From: Prosthecodimorpha staleyi
GTDB taxonomy: Bacteria > Pseudomonadota > Alphaproteobacteria > Rhizobiales > Ancalomicrobiaceae
Length of the DNA stretch: 64,000 nt
Assembly: GCF_018729455.1 (NCBI RefSeq)
Contig: NZ_JAHHZF010000004.1
Coordinates: 426,175 to 490,174 of the forward strand
Direction: 5' to 3'
Part shown: in pieces, positions 56,634 to 64,000 of the stretch
Numbering within the stretch: position 1 is the stretch's first letter
How the letters are laid out: each line of letters opens with the position of its first letter
Translations under genes and position numbers: made by a program
Notes under the pieces: model-generated
The model's database searches: none
What the model was told of the DNA's origin: nothing
What the model saw: the letters and a program-made list of their open reading frames with translations, nothing else

Positions 56634-56958
56634 GGCCGGTCCATCCCCCGGCAGGGTCCGCGGTCATCGAACCGGCGGTCATCGAGGATGTTGGCCGGCC
56701 TTCGGCTCGCGAAGATCCGATGCGCCGGCATTCCGGAGCCGTTGGTGGGAATCCGTCTCCGGACCGACCTTCCGGCGGTTTCCATACCGTTCGAAGCCGC
56801 CGGTCAGGCGAGAATGCCGGCGTCCGCCGGGATCGCGGAGGCAATGCCGCTTTGCCTTTTTCGTCCCGCACGCCGCCAGCCGTGACGAAAGTACGAAAAA
56901 CAAACTTGATTGTTTGTAAATGCCATGCGGCAATCGGCACCGAGTGGGGGCGGACGGC
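56634..56958. other. 325-bp intergenic region before the TetR gene
   Basis: No supported gene. Contains the TetR operator candidate at 56900-56917 in a locally AT-rich patch (56885-56925); the rest is GC-rich without clear structure. Confidence 0.6.
56900..56917. promoter_or_regulatory. Candidate TetR operator
   Basis: Perfect inverted repeat ACAAAC-TTGATT-GTTTGT, 18 bp in total, 41 bp upstream of the TetR ATG. Size and symmetry are standard for TetR-family autoregulatory sites. Confidence 0.6.
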
Positions 56959-57600
56959 ATGGCGCGCGAGCGGCGCAAGCAGAAGGACCGGACGGCGGAG
57001 ACCTCGGCGCGGCTGAAGGCCGCGACGATCGACCTCCTGCACGACCGCGGCTTCTGGCGCATGTCGACGGTCGAGATCGCCCGGCAAGCCGGTGTCTCGC
57101 GCGGTGCGCTGACGCACCATTTCGCCAGCCGGGAGGAGATCATCACGGAATCGGTGGCCGACATGCTGCGGCGGGTGACCGAGGATCTGCACCGCTTCGC
57201 CGAGGATTTCGCCGACCGCGGCGGATCGAGCGACGAGATCGTCGACTACATCTGGCGGATGATGTCCGACCGGCTGTTCTACGTCACGATGGAGTTTCTG
57301 CCGGAGGCCCGCCACAACGCGGACTTCAAGGCCCGCCTGATCCCCGTGGTGCGTGCTTTCCACGCCGGGCTCGACGCCGTCTGGACGGCGCTTGCCGCAC
57401 GCAGCGGCGTCGACCCGGATCGGACGCGCACGGCGATGAACGCATCCATGTGCCTGGTCCGCGGCATGATCGCCCAGACGGTCATTCGCGACGACCCGCT
57501 CTACTACATCGGGCTCCTCGACTTCTGGAAGACGCAGCTGCGCCCCCTGTTCCCGGTCGCGCCGGGTCGGATCGCGGATGAACGGAGGGCGCCCGGATGA
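56959..57600 (+). CDS. TetR-family transcriptional regulator
   Basis: 213 residues from ATG 56959 (upstream ATG 56920 possible but lacks a ribosome site). N-terminal TetR HTH: DRTAETSARLKAATIDLLHDRGFWRMSTVEIARQAGVSRGALTHHFASREEII, recognition helix about 45-53. The C-terminal ligand domain has a YVTMEFLPEARHNADFKARLIPVV stretch. First gene before the amidohydrolase and Liv-type transporter, which it probably represses. Confidence 0.92.
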   Translation: MARERRKQKDRTAETSARLKAATIDLLHDRGFWRMSTVEIARQAGVSRGALTHHFASREEIITESVADMLRRVTEDLHRFAEDFADRGGSSDEIVDYIWRMMSDRLFYVTMEFLPEARHNADFKARLIPVVRAFHAGLDAVWTALAARSGVDPDRTRTAMNASMCLVRGMIAQTVIRDDPLYYIGLLDFWKTQLRPLFPVAPGRIADERRAPG

Positions 57601-57753
57601 GAGCGGCCCGCACGATCAACCGCCCTTCGACCGAGCCCCGCGACGCCGCGAATCCGGCCGGTTCGTTCCCCCGGCCTGCCCGGGTCCCGCTTGCCCCCAA
57701 CCTCCCAGCCTGCTTCGCCGCACGAGCGGCCGCCTGAAACCGGAGTTCGTTCC

Positions 57754-58989
57754 GTGGCCACGATCCTCTTCCAGAATGCCCGCATCGTCGACGGCACGTC
57801 GGCGGAGCGCCCCGACCCCGTCGATGTCCTGGTCGAGGGCGATACGATCCGCGAGGTGGGCCGCAATCTCGGTGCCGGCAAGGCGCGCGTCATCGATCTC
57901 GGCGGCCGCACGCTGATGCCCGGTCTGATCGACGCCCATGTCCACGTGATTGCCGGCACGGCGGATCTCGGCCGCAATGCCGCGCTGCCGGACAGTCTCG
58001 TGACGGCCCGCGCGGCCACGATCATGCGCGCCATGCTGATGCGCGGCTTCACGACCGTCCGCGACGTGGGCGGTTGCGACCACGGCCTTCGGCTGGCCAC
58101 CGAAGAAGGCCATTTCCCGGCCCCGCGCCTCGTCATCTCCGGCAAGGCCCTGAGCCAGACCGGCGGTCACTGCGACTTCCGCGGCCGTTTCGACGACCGG
58201 CCGGCGGCGTCGACCGGCTTTCGGCTCGGCGCGCTCGGCCGGCTGTGCGACGGCATCGACGAGGTGCGGCGGGCGGCCCGGGAGGAGATCAAGGCTGGGG
58301 CCGACTTCATCAAGATCATGGCCAATGGCGGCGTCGCCTCGCCGACCGATCCGATCCATTTCCTCGGCTTCTCGCGCGACGAGATCGTCGCGGCGGTCGA
58401 GGAAGCCGAGAATGTCGGCACCTACGTGTCGGCCCATCTCTATACGGATGCAGCCATCCGCCGGGCGGTCGAGTGCGGCGTCCATTCGCTCGAGCACTGC
58501 AATCTGATCCGGCCGGAGACCGCGCGCATGGCCGCGGCGGCCGGTGCGGTCGCGGTGCCGACGCTGGTGACCTACGACAAGCTGGCGAGCGAGGGTGCGA
58601 AGGCGGGCTTTCCGGCGGACTCGGTCGCCAAGATCGACAGCGTGCGGCTCAAGGGCATGGAATCGCTGGCCATCATGCGCGAGGCCGGCCTGCCCATGGC
58701 GTATGGGTCCGACCTGCTCGGCGACCTGCACAAGCACCAGTCCGAGGAATTCGTGATTCGTGGCCGGGTCCTGCCGGCCCACGAGGTGATCGGCACGGCG
58801 ACCCATGTCGCCGCGAAGCTCCTGCGCCAGGAAGGACGGATCGGAACGATCGCCCCGGGGGCCTTCGCCGACCTCATCGTCGTCGACGGCGATCCCCTGC
58901 GCGATCTCACGCTGCTGACCGGGCAAGGCCGGCACATGCCGGTCATCATGAAGGGCGGCGCCTTCGCCAAGCGCGGCCGTCTCGACTGA
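57754..58989 (+). CDS. Metal-dependent amidohydrolase (Xaa-Pro dipeptidase/imidazolonepropionase-like)
   Basis: 411 residues from a GTG at 57754; an ATG at 57691 would add 21 low-complexity residues. Binuclear amidohydrolase ligands: His62-x-His64 (IDAHVHV), a probable carboxylated Lys187 (FIKIMANGG), His228 (VSAHLYT), His248 (HSLEHC) and Asp320 (AYGSDLL). KIMANGGVASPTDPIHF and TGGHCDFRGR match the prolidase/arginine carboxypeptidase-like branch (for example Xaa-Arg or Xaa-Pro dipeptidases). Encoded directly before a branched-chain-type transporter, so it likely hydrolyses the imported N-acyl amino acid or dipeptide. Confidence 0.9.
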   Translation: MATILFQNARIVDGTSAERPDPVDVLVEGDTIREVGRNLGAGKARVIDLGGRTLMPGLIDAHVHVIAGTADLGRNAALPDSLVTARAATIMRAMLMRGFTTVRDVGGCDHGLRLATEEGHFPAPRLVISGKALSQTGGHCDFRGRFDDRPAASTGFRLGALGRLCDGIDEVRRAAREEIKAGADFIKIMANGGVASPTDPIHFLGFSRDEIVAAVEEAENVGTYVSAHLYTDAAIRRAVECGVHSLEHCNLIRPETARMAAAAGAVAVPTLVTYDKLASEGAKAGFPADSVAKIDSVRLKGMESLAIMREAGLPMAYGSDLLGDLHKHQSEEFVIRGRVLPAHEVIGTATHVAAKLLRQEGRIGTIAPGAFADLIVVDGDPLRDLTLLTGQGRHMPVIMKGGAFAKRGRLD

Positions 58990-59034
58990 CTCCGCAATCG
59001 CATCCCCAACCCCGCACTCCGAAAGGCAACGCCC

Positions 59035-60258
59035 ATGTCGATCGATCGCCGCCAGACCCTCGCCGGCCTCGCCGGGACCCTCGCAATGCCACTGCTCGGG
59101 CGGTCCGCCTTCGCGCAGGGAGCCGGCACCTTCCGGATCGGTGCGCTCAATCCGGTCACCGGATCGGGCTCTCCCTATGGGACCGGAATGCAGAAGATGA
59201 TCCTGGCCGCGGCCGAGATGGTGAATGCTGCGGGCGGCGCAGGCGGGCGCATGTTCGAAGTCTTCGCCGAAGATACCCAAACCAACCCTCAGGCGGCCGT
59301 TCTGGCGGCGAAGAAGCTGATCGAAATCAACAAGGTGCAGGCGATTCTCGGGACCTGGGCCTCGGGCGTGTCGCTGGCCGTGATCCCGCTCACCAACGAT
59401 GCAGGCGCGATCCTGATGCACACCTCCGGCGCGCCGGCTCTTTCGGTGGCTCCGTCCAATGCCAAGGGACTTGGCTACCGCTTCCAGGCGACCAACGACC
59501 GCTTCGGCCGCGCTTTCGCCGAGATCGCCCAGAAGGAGGGCTTCAAGCGGCCGGCCACCATGGCATTCAACAACGCGTCGGGCATCGGCAACACCGAAGG
59601 CTTCCGGAAAGCCTGGGAGGCCAAGGGCGGCAAGGTGCTGGAAGCGGTGGTCTACGAGCCGAGCCAGCCGAGCTACCGGGCCGAGCTGCAGAAGGTACTG
59701 GCAGCCAAGCCGGACGTGATCGTCACCGGCTCCTACCTCGCCGATACGACCATCATCCTGCGCGAATGGTTCCAGACCGGCGATGCCGCCCGATGGATCA
59801 TTCCCGGCTGGGCCGCGAACCCGGATCTGGTCAAGGCGCTCGGGCCCGACGTGACCGAGGGCATCTTCTCGGTCGATTCTATCTCCAACGAGGAAGCGCC
59901 GTCGTTCCAGATGTACGATGCCGCCTACCGGAAGGCGGTCGGACAGCCGGGACTGACCAACGTCTATGGTGCCATGACCTGGGACATGGTCGTGACGCTG
60001 GCGCTCGCCATGGAGGCGGCCGGACCGGGGGCGGATGTGGCCGCGATCAACGCCAAGATGCGCGACGTGGCCAATCCGGGCGGTACCAAGGTCTTCTCGT
60101 TCGCCGAAGGCAAGGCGGCACTGAAGGCCGGCAAGATCAACTACGAGGGCGCCTCGTCGATCCTCGACTTCGACGCGGCCGGCGATGTCACGCCCGATTT
60201 CGGGGTGTCGGTCGTGTCCAAGGGCAAGATCGAACGGCGCTACGTGGTCAAGATCTGA
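59035..60258 (+). CDS. Branched-chain amino acid-type solute-binding protein (LivJ/LivK family)
   Basis: 407 residues. N-terminal twin-arginine-like signal (MSIDRRQTLAGLAGTLAMPLLGRSAFAQG). Peripla_BP_6 fold: FRIGALNPVTGSGSPYGTGMQKMILAAAEMVNAAGG, DTQTNPQAAVLAAKKLI, ILGTWASGVSLAVIPLT, YGAMTWDMVVTLALAMEAAG. First protein of a complete Liv system. A stem-loop follows the stop. Confidence 0.94.
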   Translation: MSIDRRQTLAGLAGTLAMPLLGRSAFAQGAGTFRIGALNPVTGSGSPYGTGMQKMILAAAEMVNAAGGAGGRMFEVFAEDTQTNPQAAVLAAKKLIEINKVQAILGTWASGVSLAVIPLTNDAGAILMHTSGAPALSVAPSNAKGLGYRFQATNDRFGRAFAEIAQKEGFKRPATMAFNNASGIGNTEGFRKAWEAKGGKVLEAVVYEPSQPSYRAELQKVLAAKPDVIVTGSYLADTTIILREWFQTGDAARWIIPGWAANPDLVKALGPDVTEGIFSVDSISNEEAPSFQMYDAAYRKAVGQPGLTNVYGAMTWDMVVTLALAMEAAGPGADVAAINAKMRDVANPGGTKVFSFAEGKAALKAGKINYEGASSILDFDAAGDVTPDFGVSVVSKGKIERRYVVKI

Positions 60259-60264
60259 CGGGAT

Positions 60265-60306
60265 CGCGCCCGCGGCCCGCGGTTCGCACACGGACCGCGG
60301 GGCGCG
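60265..60306 (+). terminator. Stem-loop between binding-protein and livH genes
   Basis: CCCGCGGT (60276-60283) pairs with ACCGCGGG (60294-60301) around a 10-base loop; the outer CGCGCC (60265-60270) and GGCGCG (60301-60306) can form an alternative stem. No T-run. In Liv-type operons such hairpins often protect the binding-protein message and reduce downstream expression; that role is inferred. Confidence 0.45.
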
Positions 60307-60396
60307 AGCGGCGAAGCCTCGGACGCGACGGAGCGGAGCGGCCTCGAAGCCGCGCTGCCCCGGCCGAAATCCATTCGAATGCAACCCGGCCCCTTG

Positions 60397-61263
60397 ATGA
60401 CCGATCTCCTCGAACTTGCCATCGCCGGACTGATGTCCGGCCTCGTGATCGGGCTTGCCGCGCTGGCGGTGACGCTGGTGTTCGGCATTGCGCGCTTCGC
60501 CAATGCGGCGACCGGTGACACCATGACGCTCGGTGCCTATGCGACCCTGGGCGGGACGGCCGCGACCGGGTCGCTCGTTGCCGGCGGGGTGATCGGCATC
60601 CTCGCCGGAGCCGCAGCCGGCGTGATCGCCTATGCGACGGTGTTCCGAAAGCTGGAGCGGCGGTCGCCCGTGGCCGCCCTCCTGGCATCGATCGGGGTCG
60701 GCTTCGTCATCCGCGCCGGACTCGGGCTCCTGCATGGGCACGGCCAGCAGGTGTTCCAATTGCCTCTGGTGCGGCCGTGGCGGGTCTGGGGCATCCGGAT
60801 TCAGCCGACCGACCTCGAAATCGCGGCCGCGGCCTTGGCGACACTGGCAGCCGTATTCCTGATCCTGCACGCGACGCCCATCGGACGGCAGATGCGGGCG
60901 GTCGCCGACGATCCGGATCTGGCGCGGGTCTCCGGCATCGCACCGCGGCGGGTGATGATCGCGCTTTGGGCACTGGCCGGCGGGGTGGCGGCGGTGGCCG
61001 GCTGCCTGCTCGGGATCAAGACGGTGGTGGCGCCGGAAATGGGCTGGGACATGCTGTTGCCGGCCTTCGCGGCGGCCATCCTGGGCGGGATCGGCCATCC
61101 GGTCGGGGCGGTGGTTGCCGGGGTTCTGCTCGGCATCGCGCAGGAGACCGCGACGCCGTGGGTCGGCTTCACCTACAAGATCGCCCTGTCCTTCGCGGTC
61201 CTGCTCCTGGTGCTGCTCGTCCGGCCACGTGGGCTGTTCGGCCGGATCGAGGGGGTGCGCTGA
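60397..61263 (+). CDS. livH: Branched-chain amino acid-type ABC permease LivH
   Basis: 288 residues from ATG 60397 (MTDLLELAIAGLMSGLVIGL); an ATG at 60379 would add six. About eight membrane segments. LivH signatures: YATVFRKLERRSPVAALLASIGVGFVIRAG, MRAVADDPDLARVSGI and AILGGIGHPVGAVVAGVLLG. Its TGA overlaps the livM ATG by one base. Confidence 0.94.
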   Translation: MTDLLELAIAGLMSGLVIGLAALAVTLVFGIARFANAATGDTMTLGAYATLGGTAATGSLVAGGVIGILAGAAAGVIAYATVFRKLERRSPVAALLASIGVGFVIRAGLGLLHGHGQQVFQLPLVRPWRVWGIRIQPTDLEIAAAALATLAAVFLILHATPIGRQMRAVADDPDLARVSGIAPRRVMIALWALAGGVAAVAGCLLGIKTVVAPEMGWDMLLPAFAAAILGGIGHPVGAVVAGVLLGIAQETATPWVGFTYKIALSFAVLLLVLLVRPRGLFGRIEGVR

Positions 61264-62147
61264 TGGACGCCTATCTGATCGCGATCGCGATCGTAACCGG
61301 CATCTATGTACTGATGGCGCTTGGCCTCAACCTGCAGTACGGGCTGACCGGACTGATCAATTTCGGCCATGTCGGTTTCTTCTGCGTCGGCGCCTATGCG
61401 GCGGCGATCCTCGCATCGCGCGGCTGGCCGGCTTTGGCAACCTTCCCGGTGGCGGCGGCGGTGGCGGTGGCTGCCGCCTGGCCACTCGGACTCGTGTCGC
61501 TGCGGCTGCGGGACGACTACTTCGCCATCGTCTCGCTCGGCTTCTCCGAAGTCGTGCGGCTGGTGGCAACCTCGGAGCGCTGGCTGACCAACGGCGTGCA
61601 GGGCATCGCGGGCATTCCGCGCCTGTTCGCCGATCTTTCCGGCGCGACCCAGGCCCTGGCCGTGCTCGCCCTGCTCCTGGTCCTCAACGGCCTCGCGATC
61701 CTGGCCATGCGCCGTATCGTGGCCTCGCCCTTCGGGCGCATGATCGAGGCGATCCGCGACAACGAGGAGGCCGTCAGGGCGCTCGGCAAGGACCCGACGC
61801 GGTTCAAGATTCAGGTGCTGATGCTGGGTGCCGCCCTGGCCGGGGTCTCCGGCGCGGTCTATGCGCACTATATCGGCTTCATCGCGCCGGAGCAGTTCGT
61901 CCCGCTGGTCACCTTCCAGATCTGGATGGCGATCGTGATGGGCGGGGTCGGCCGGGTCTCCGGCGCCCTGGTCGGCTCCGGCCTGCTCATGCTGTTCCTT
62001 GAAGGCTCGCGCTTTCTGCGCGATCTGCTGCCCTTCGTCTCCGAGGTGGAGATGGCCAGCGTTCGGATCGGCGTGGTCGGCCTGGCGCTGATCCTGTTCA
62101 CGCTCTATCGGCCGCAAGGCCTCATGGGAGACTTCACGCGCCGATGA
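61263..62147 (+). CDS. livM: Branched-chain amino acid-type ABC permease LivM
   Basis: 294 residues from ATG 61263. About eight to nine membrane segments with LGLNLQYGLTGLINFGHVGFFCVGAYAAA, LRLRDDYFAIVSLGFSEVVR, MIEAIRDNEEAVRALGKDPTRFKIQ and IVMGGVGRVSGALVG, all LivM signatures. Partner of LivH; the stop overlaps the livG start. Confidence 0.95.
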   Translation: MDAYLIAIAIVTGIYVLMALGLNLQYGLTGLINFGHVGFFCVGAYAAAILASRGWPALATFPVAAAVAVAAAWPLGLVSLRLRDDYFAIVSLGFSEVVRLVATSERWLTNGVQGIAGIPRLFADLSGATQALAVLALLLVLNGLAILAMRRIVASPFGRMIEAIRDNEEAVRALGKDPTRFKIQVLMLGAALAGVSGAVYAHYIGFIAPEQFVPLVTFQIWMAIVMGGVGRVSGALVGSGLLMLFLEGSRFLRDLLPFVSEVEMASVRIGVVGLALILFTLYRPQGLMGDFTRR

Positions 62148-62905
62148 CCCTGGTCCTGTCCGGCCTTACCAAGGCGTATGGCGGCTTGCGGGTCGTCGAC
62201 AATGTGTCGCTCTCGATACCGTCCGACGGCCTGGTCGGCGTGATCGGTCCCAACGGGGCCGGCAAGTCGACCCTGTTCTCGCTGGCGACCGGATTCCTGG
62301 CCGCCGATTCCGGCACGGTTTCCTTCGACGGACGCGACCTTACGGCCGTGCCCGCGACAGGGCGGGCACGAGCCGGCATGGTACGCACCTTTCAGGTGCC
62401 GCGCGAATTCACTCACTTGACGGTGCGGGAGAACCTGATGGCGGCGGCGCCGGATCAGGCCGGCGAGGGATTGCTGGCCGTATTCTTCCGGCCCGGCGCG
62501 ATCGCCGCCGAGGAGCGCGCGATCGCCGCCCGCGCCGACGAGACGCTCGCCTTCCTGCGCCTGGATGCGGTCGCCGGTACGCCGGCCGGCCGGCTGTCGG
62601 GCGGACAGAAGAAGCTGCTCGAACTGGGCCGGGCCTTGATGACCGGAGCGCGGCTGATCCTGCTCGACGAACCGTTCGCGGGCGTCAATCCGGTATTGAT
62701 CGAGGAGCTTTCGGCGCGCATCCGCGACCTCGCCGCCCGCGGCGTCGGCTTCCTGATCATCGAACACGATCTCCGGGCGCTGACCCGTCTGGTTTCGACG
62801 CTGCATGTGATGGATCGCGGACGGTTGATCGCCTCGGGCGCGCCGGCGGCCGTGCTGGCCGAGCCGGCGGTGCGCGACGCCTATCTGGGAGGGGCGGCTG
62901 CATGA
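62144..62905 (+). CDS. livG: Branched-chain amino acid-type ABC ATPase LivG
   Basis: 253 residues. Walker A GPNGAGKST, FQVPREFTHLTVRENLMAA, signature LSGGQKKLLELGRAL, Walker B LILLDEPFAGVNP, H-loop IEHD. The LSGGQKKL form and FAGVNP are LivG characteristics. Overlaps both neighbours by 4 bp. Confidence 0.95.
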   Translation: MTLVLSGLTKAYGGLRVVDNVSLSIPSDGLVGVIGPNGAGKSTLFSLATGFLAADSGTVSFDGRDLTAVPATGRARAGMVRTFQVPREFTHLTVRENLMAAAPDQAGEGLLAVFFRPGAIAAEERAIAARADETLAFLRLDAVAGTPAGRLSGGQKKLLELGRALMTGARLILLDEPFAGVNPVLIEELSARIRDLAARGVGFLIIEHDLRALTRLVSTLHVMDRGRLIASGAPAAVLAEPAVRDAYLGGAAA

Positions 62906-63600
62906 TCCTCAGTCTGGAGGCCGTGACCGGAGGCTACGGCGAGATCGACATCCTGAACGGCGTCGACCTCGCGCTGGAGGCCGGCAGCATTCTGACCGTC
63001 GCCGGCACCAACGGCGCCGGCAAGTCGACCCTGGCCAAGGCCGTGGTCGGCCTGCTGCCGCGGGTCGGCGGGCAGATCCGGCTCGACGGACACGACATCG
63101 CCGGGCTGCCCGCAGAAGAACGGGCGCGCGCCGGGATCGGCTATGTGCCGCAGGTCGCCAACGTATTCCCGTCGCTGACGATCGAAGAGAACCTGGCCGT
63201 CGTCGAAGGCGTCGTCGACCGCCGCGGCCGCATCGGCGCCCTGTACGAGATGTTCCCGGCGCTGGCCGAGCGGCGCCGATTCCGGGCGCAGAGCCTGTCG
63301 GGCGGCGAGCGGCAACAGCTTGCCTTCGCCCGCGCCCTGATGACCGCCCCACGCGTGATGGTGCTCGACGAACCGACCGCCGCTCTGGCGCCGTCGCGCG
63401 TCGCCGACAGTTTCGAACGGATCGCGACGCTCGCCCGCACGGGCATCGCCGTGCTGCTGATCGAGCAGCGGGCCCGTCAGGCCTTGGCGATCTCGCATCG
63501 CGGCGCGATCCTCGACGGCGGCAAGGTCGCCCTCATCGGTCCGGCCGCCGACCTGCTCGCCGACGAGACCGCAGCCCGGTTATTCCTCGGCGCCGGCTGA
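62902..63600 (+). CDS. livF: Branched-chain amino acid-type ABC ATPase LivF
   Basis: 232 residues. Walker A GTNGAGKST, VPQVANVFPSLTIEENL, signature LSGGERQQLAFARAL, Walker B VMVLDEPTAALAP, and H-loop replaced by Gln in LIEQRARQAL, as is usual for LivF. Last gene of the TetR-amidohydrolase-Liv unit. Confidence 0.95.
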   Translation: MILSLEAVTGGYGEIDILNGVDLALEAGSILTVAGTNGAGKSTLAKAVVGLLPRVGGQIRLDGHDIAGLPAEERARAGIGYVPQVANVFPSLTIEENLAVVEGVVDRRGRIGALYEMFPALAERRRFRAQSLSGGERQQLAFARALMTAPRVMVLDEPTAALAPSRVADSFERIATLARTGIAVLLIEQRARQALAISHRGAILDGGKVALIGPAADLLADETAARLFLGAG

Positions 63601-63664
63601 GCGGCAGACCCAACCGGAGCGGCCCGTCAAGGGCTCGACCAGCCTCGGCAGCGTCTCGTCGGAT

Positions 63665-64000
63665 TCAGCCAACCCTGCGTCCCTCCGGGTCGATCAGCGG
63701 CGCGCCGTCCTCCTTGGCGAAGGGACCGGGCGGCAGGCGGTCGAGGAGGTCGAGCACCGTCTCGCTCGGCCGGCACAGCCGGACGCCCTTCGCGGTGCAG
63801 ACGATGGGCCGGTTGACCAGGACGGGATGCGCGAGCATTGCGGCCAGGATCGCGTCGTCGTCAACCGACGGATCGGTCAGCCCGAGTTCGACGGCCGGCG
63901 ACTTGGTCGTGCGCAGGGCGCCACGCGGGGTGAGGCCGGCGGCGGCGAACAGACCGAGAAGCTGGGGCCGGGTCCACCCGGTCTTCAGATAGTCCACGAT
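63665..64000 (-). CDS. arsC: Arsenate reductase (ArsC glutaredoxin-type), C-terminal part, cut by window edge
   Basis: About 111 codons visible; the start lies beyond base 64000 (a GTG at 63997 is internal by homology). The visible part has the ArsC pattern VDYLKTGWTRPQLLGLFAAAGLTPRGALRT, ELGLTDPSVDDDAILAAMLAHPVLVNRPIVCTAKGVRLCRPSE, so the conserved NRP and RLCRPSE arginines are present. The catalytic N-terminal Cys would be outside the window, so activity cannot be judged. Convergent with the Liv operon. Confidence 0.85.
   Translation of the reverse strand: MVDYLKTGWTRPQLLGLFAAAGLTPRGALRTTKSPAVELGLTDPSVDDDAILAAMLAHPVLVNRPIVCTAKGVRLCRPSETVLDLLDRLPPGPFAKEDGAPLIDPEGRRVG

Noticed and set aside
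57616..61098. Very long (1160-codon) open frame on the minus strand
   Set aside because: It lies antisense to the amidohydrolase, LivJ-like and livH genes, is rich in Arg/His/Gly/Ala as expected for GC-rich shadow frames, and shows no family motif.

Overview
The window is GC-rich, gene-dense bacterial DNA. The left 10.7 kb is one edge of a purple-bacterial photosynthesis gene cluster: light-independent protochlorophyllide reductase genes bchN and bchB, bchF, the first codons of bchH, the B12-type antirepressor/repressor pair aerR(ppaA)-ppsR, and bchG, a PucC-like gene, bchP and a type II IPP isomerase gene. This content and order point to a phototrophic (anaerobic purple or aerobic anoxygenic) alphaproteobacterium. 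The abundance of TRAP and ABC uptake systems fits a Hyphomicrobiales-like lifestyle, but the genus cannot be read from the sequence.

Region by region. 1-3459 (minus): bchF-bchN-bchB-bchH as a tightly coupled operon. 3696-6044 (plus): aerR and ppsR, divergent from bchF across a region with several TGTCA/TGACA half-sites. 6164-10683 (plus): bchG, a PucC-family transporter, bchP and fni, the last four coupled by 4-bp overlaps. 10871-12248 (minus): ArsR regulator and a tandem AHSA1/SRPBCC protein. 12428-19338: a probable sugar-acid or keto-acid catabolic island (NAD-epimerase, alpha/beta-barrel protein, GntR; divergent FAH-family hydrolase, TRAP DctP-DctQ-DctM, SDR). 19383-27410: polar amino-acid type uptake genes with an enolase-superfamily enzyme, a LysR, a prephenate-dehydratase-like protein and an XRE-cupin regulator; three permeases are present but no ATPase. 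27604-36651: MlrC/M81 peptidase and a complete Dpp/Opp transporter with its RpiR regulator, facing a D-arginine-dehydrogenase-like oxidase. 36678-44483: LysR, BtpA-like TIM barrel, APRT-like protein, GntR, CDA-fold deaminase and a PotABCD-type transporter. 44785-46035: a solitary adenine-type DNA methyltransferase.

46279-49531 (minus): two amidases flanking a 65-residue protein that resembles the N-terminal extension of one of them. 50022-56633 (plus): GntR, class I glutamine-amidotransferase-like hydrolase, solute-binding protein, a metal-site-degenerate M24 protein, a fused two-domain ABC permease and an ATPase. 56959-63600 (plus): TetR, a metal-dependent amidohydrolase and a complete Liv branched-chain-type transporter. 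The right edge cuts an arsC-like gene (minus).

Overall, a photosynthesis cluster border is followed by more than 50 kb of modular 'regulator + transporter + hydrolase' islands, most with their own local regulator and, in several cases, a recognisable palindromic operator candidate. The less ordinary pieces are the BtpA/APRT-like/deaminase/ABC locus, the amidase pair with its free-standing helical subunit, the GATase/M24/fused-permease operon and the transport operon containing a prephenate-dehydratase-like protein. No RNA genes, insertion sequences, CRISPR arrays or prophage genes were seen.
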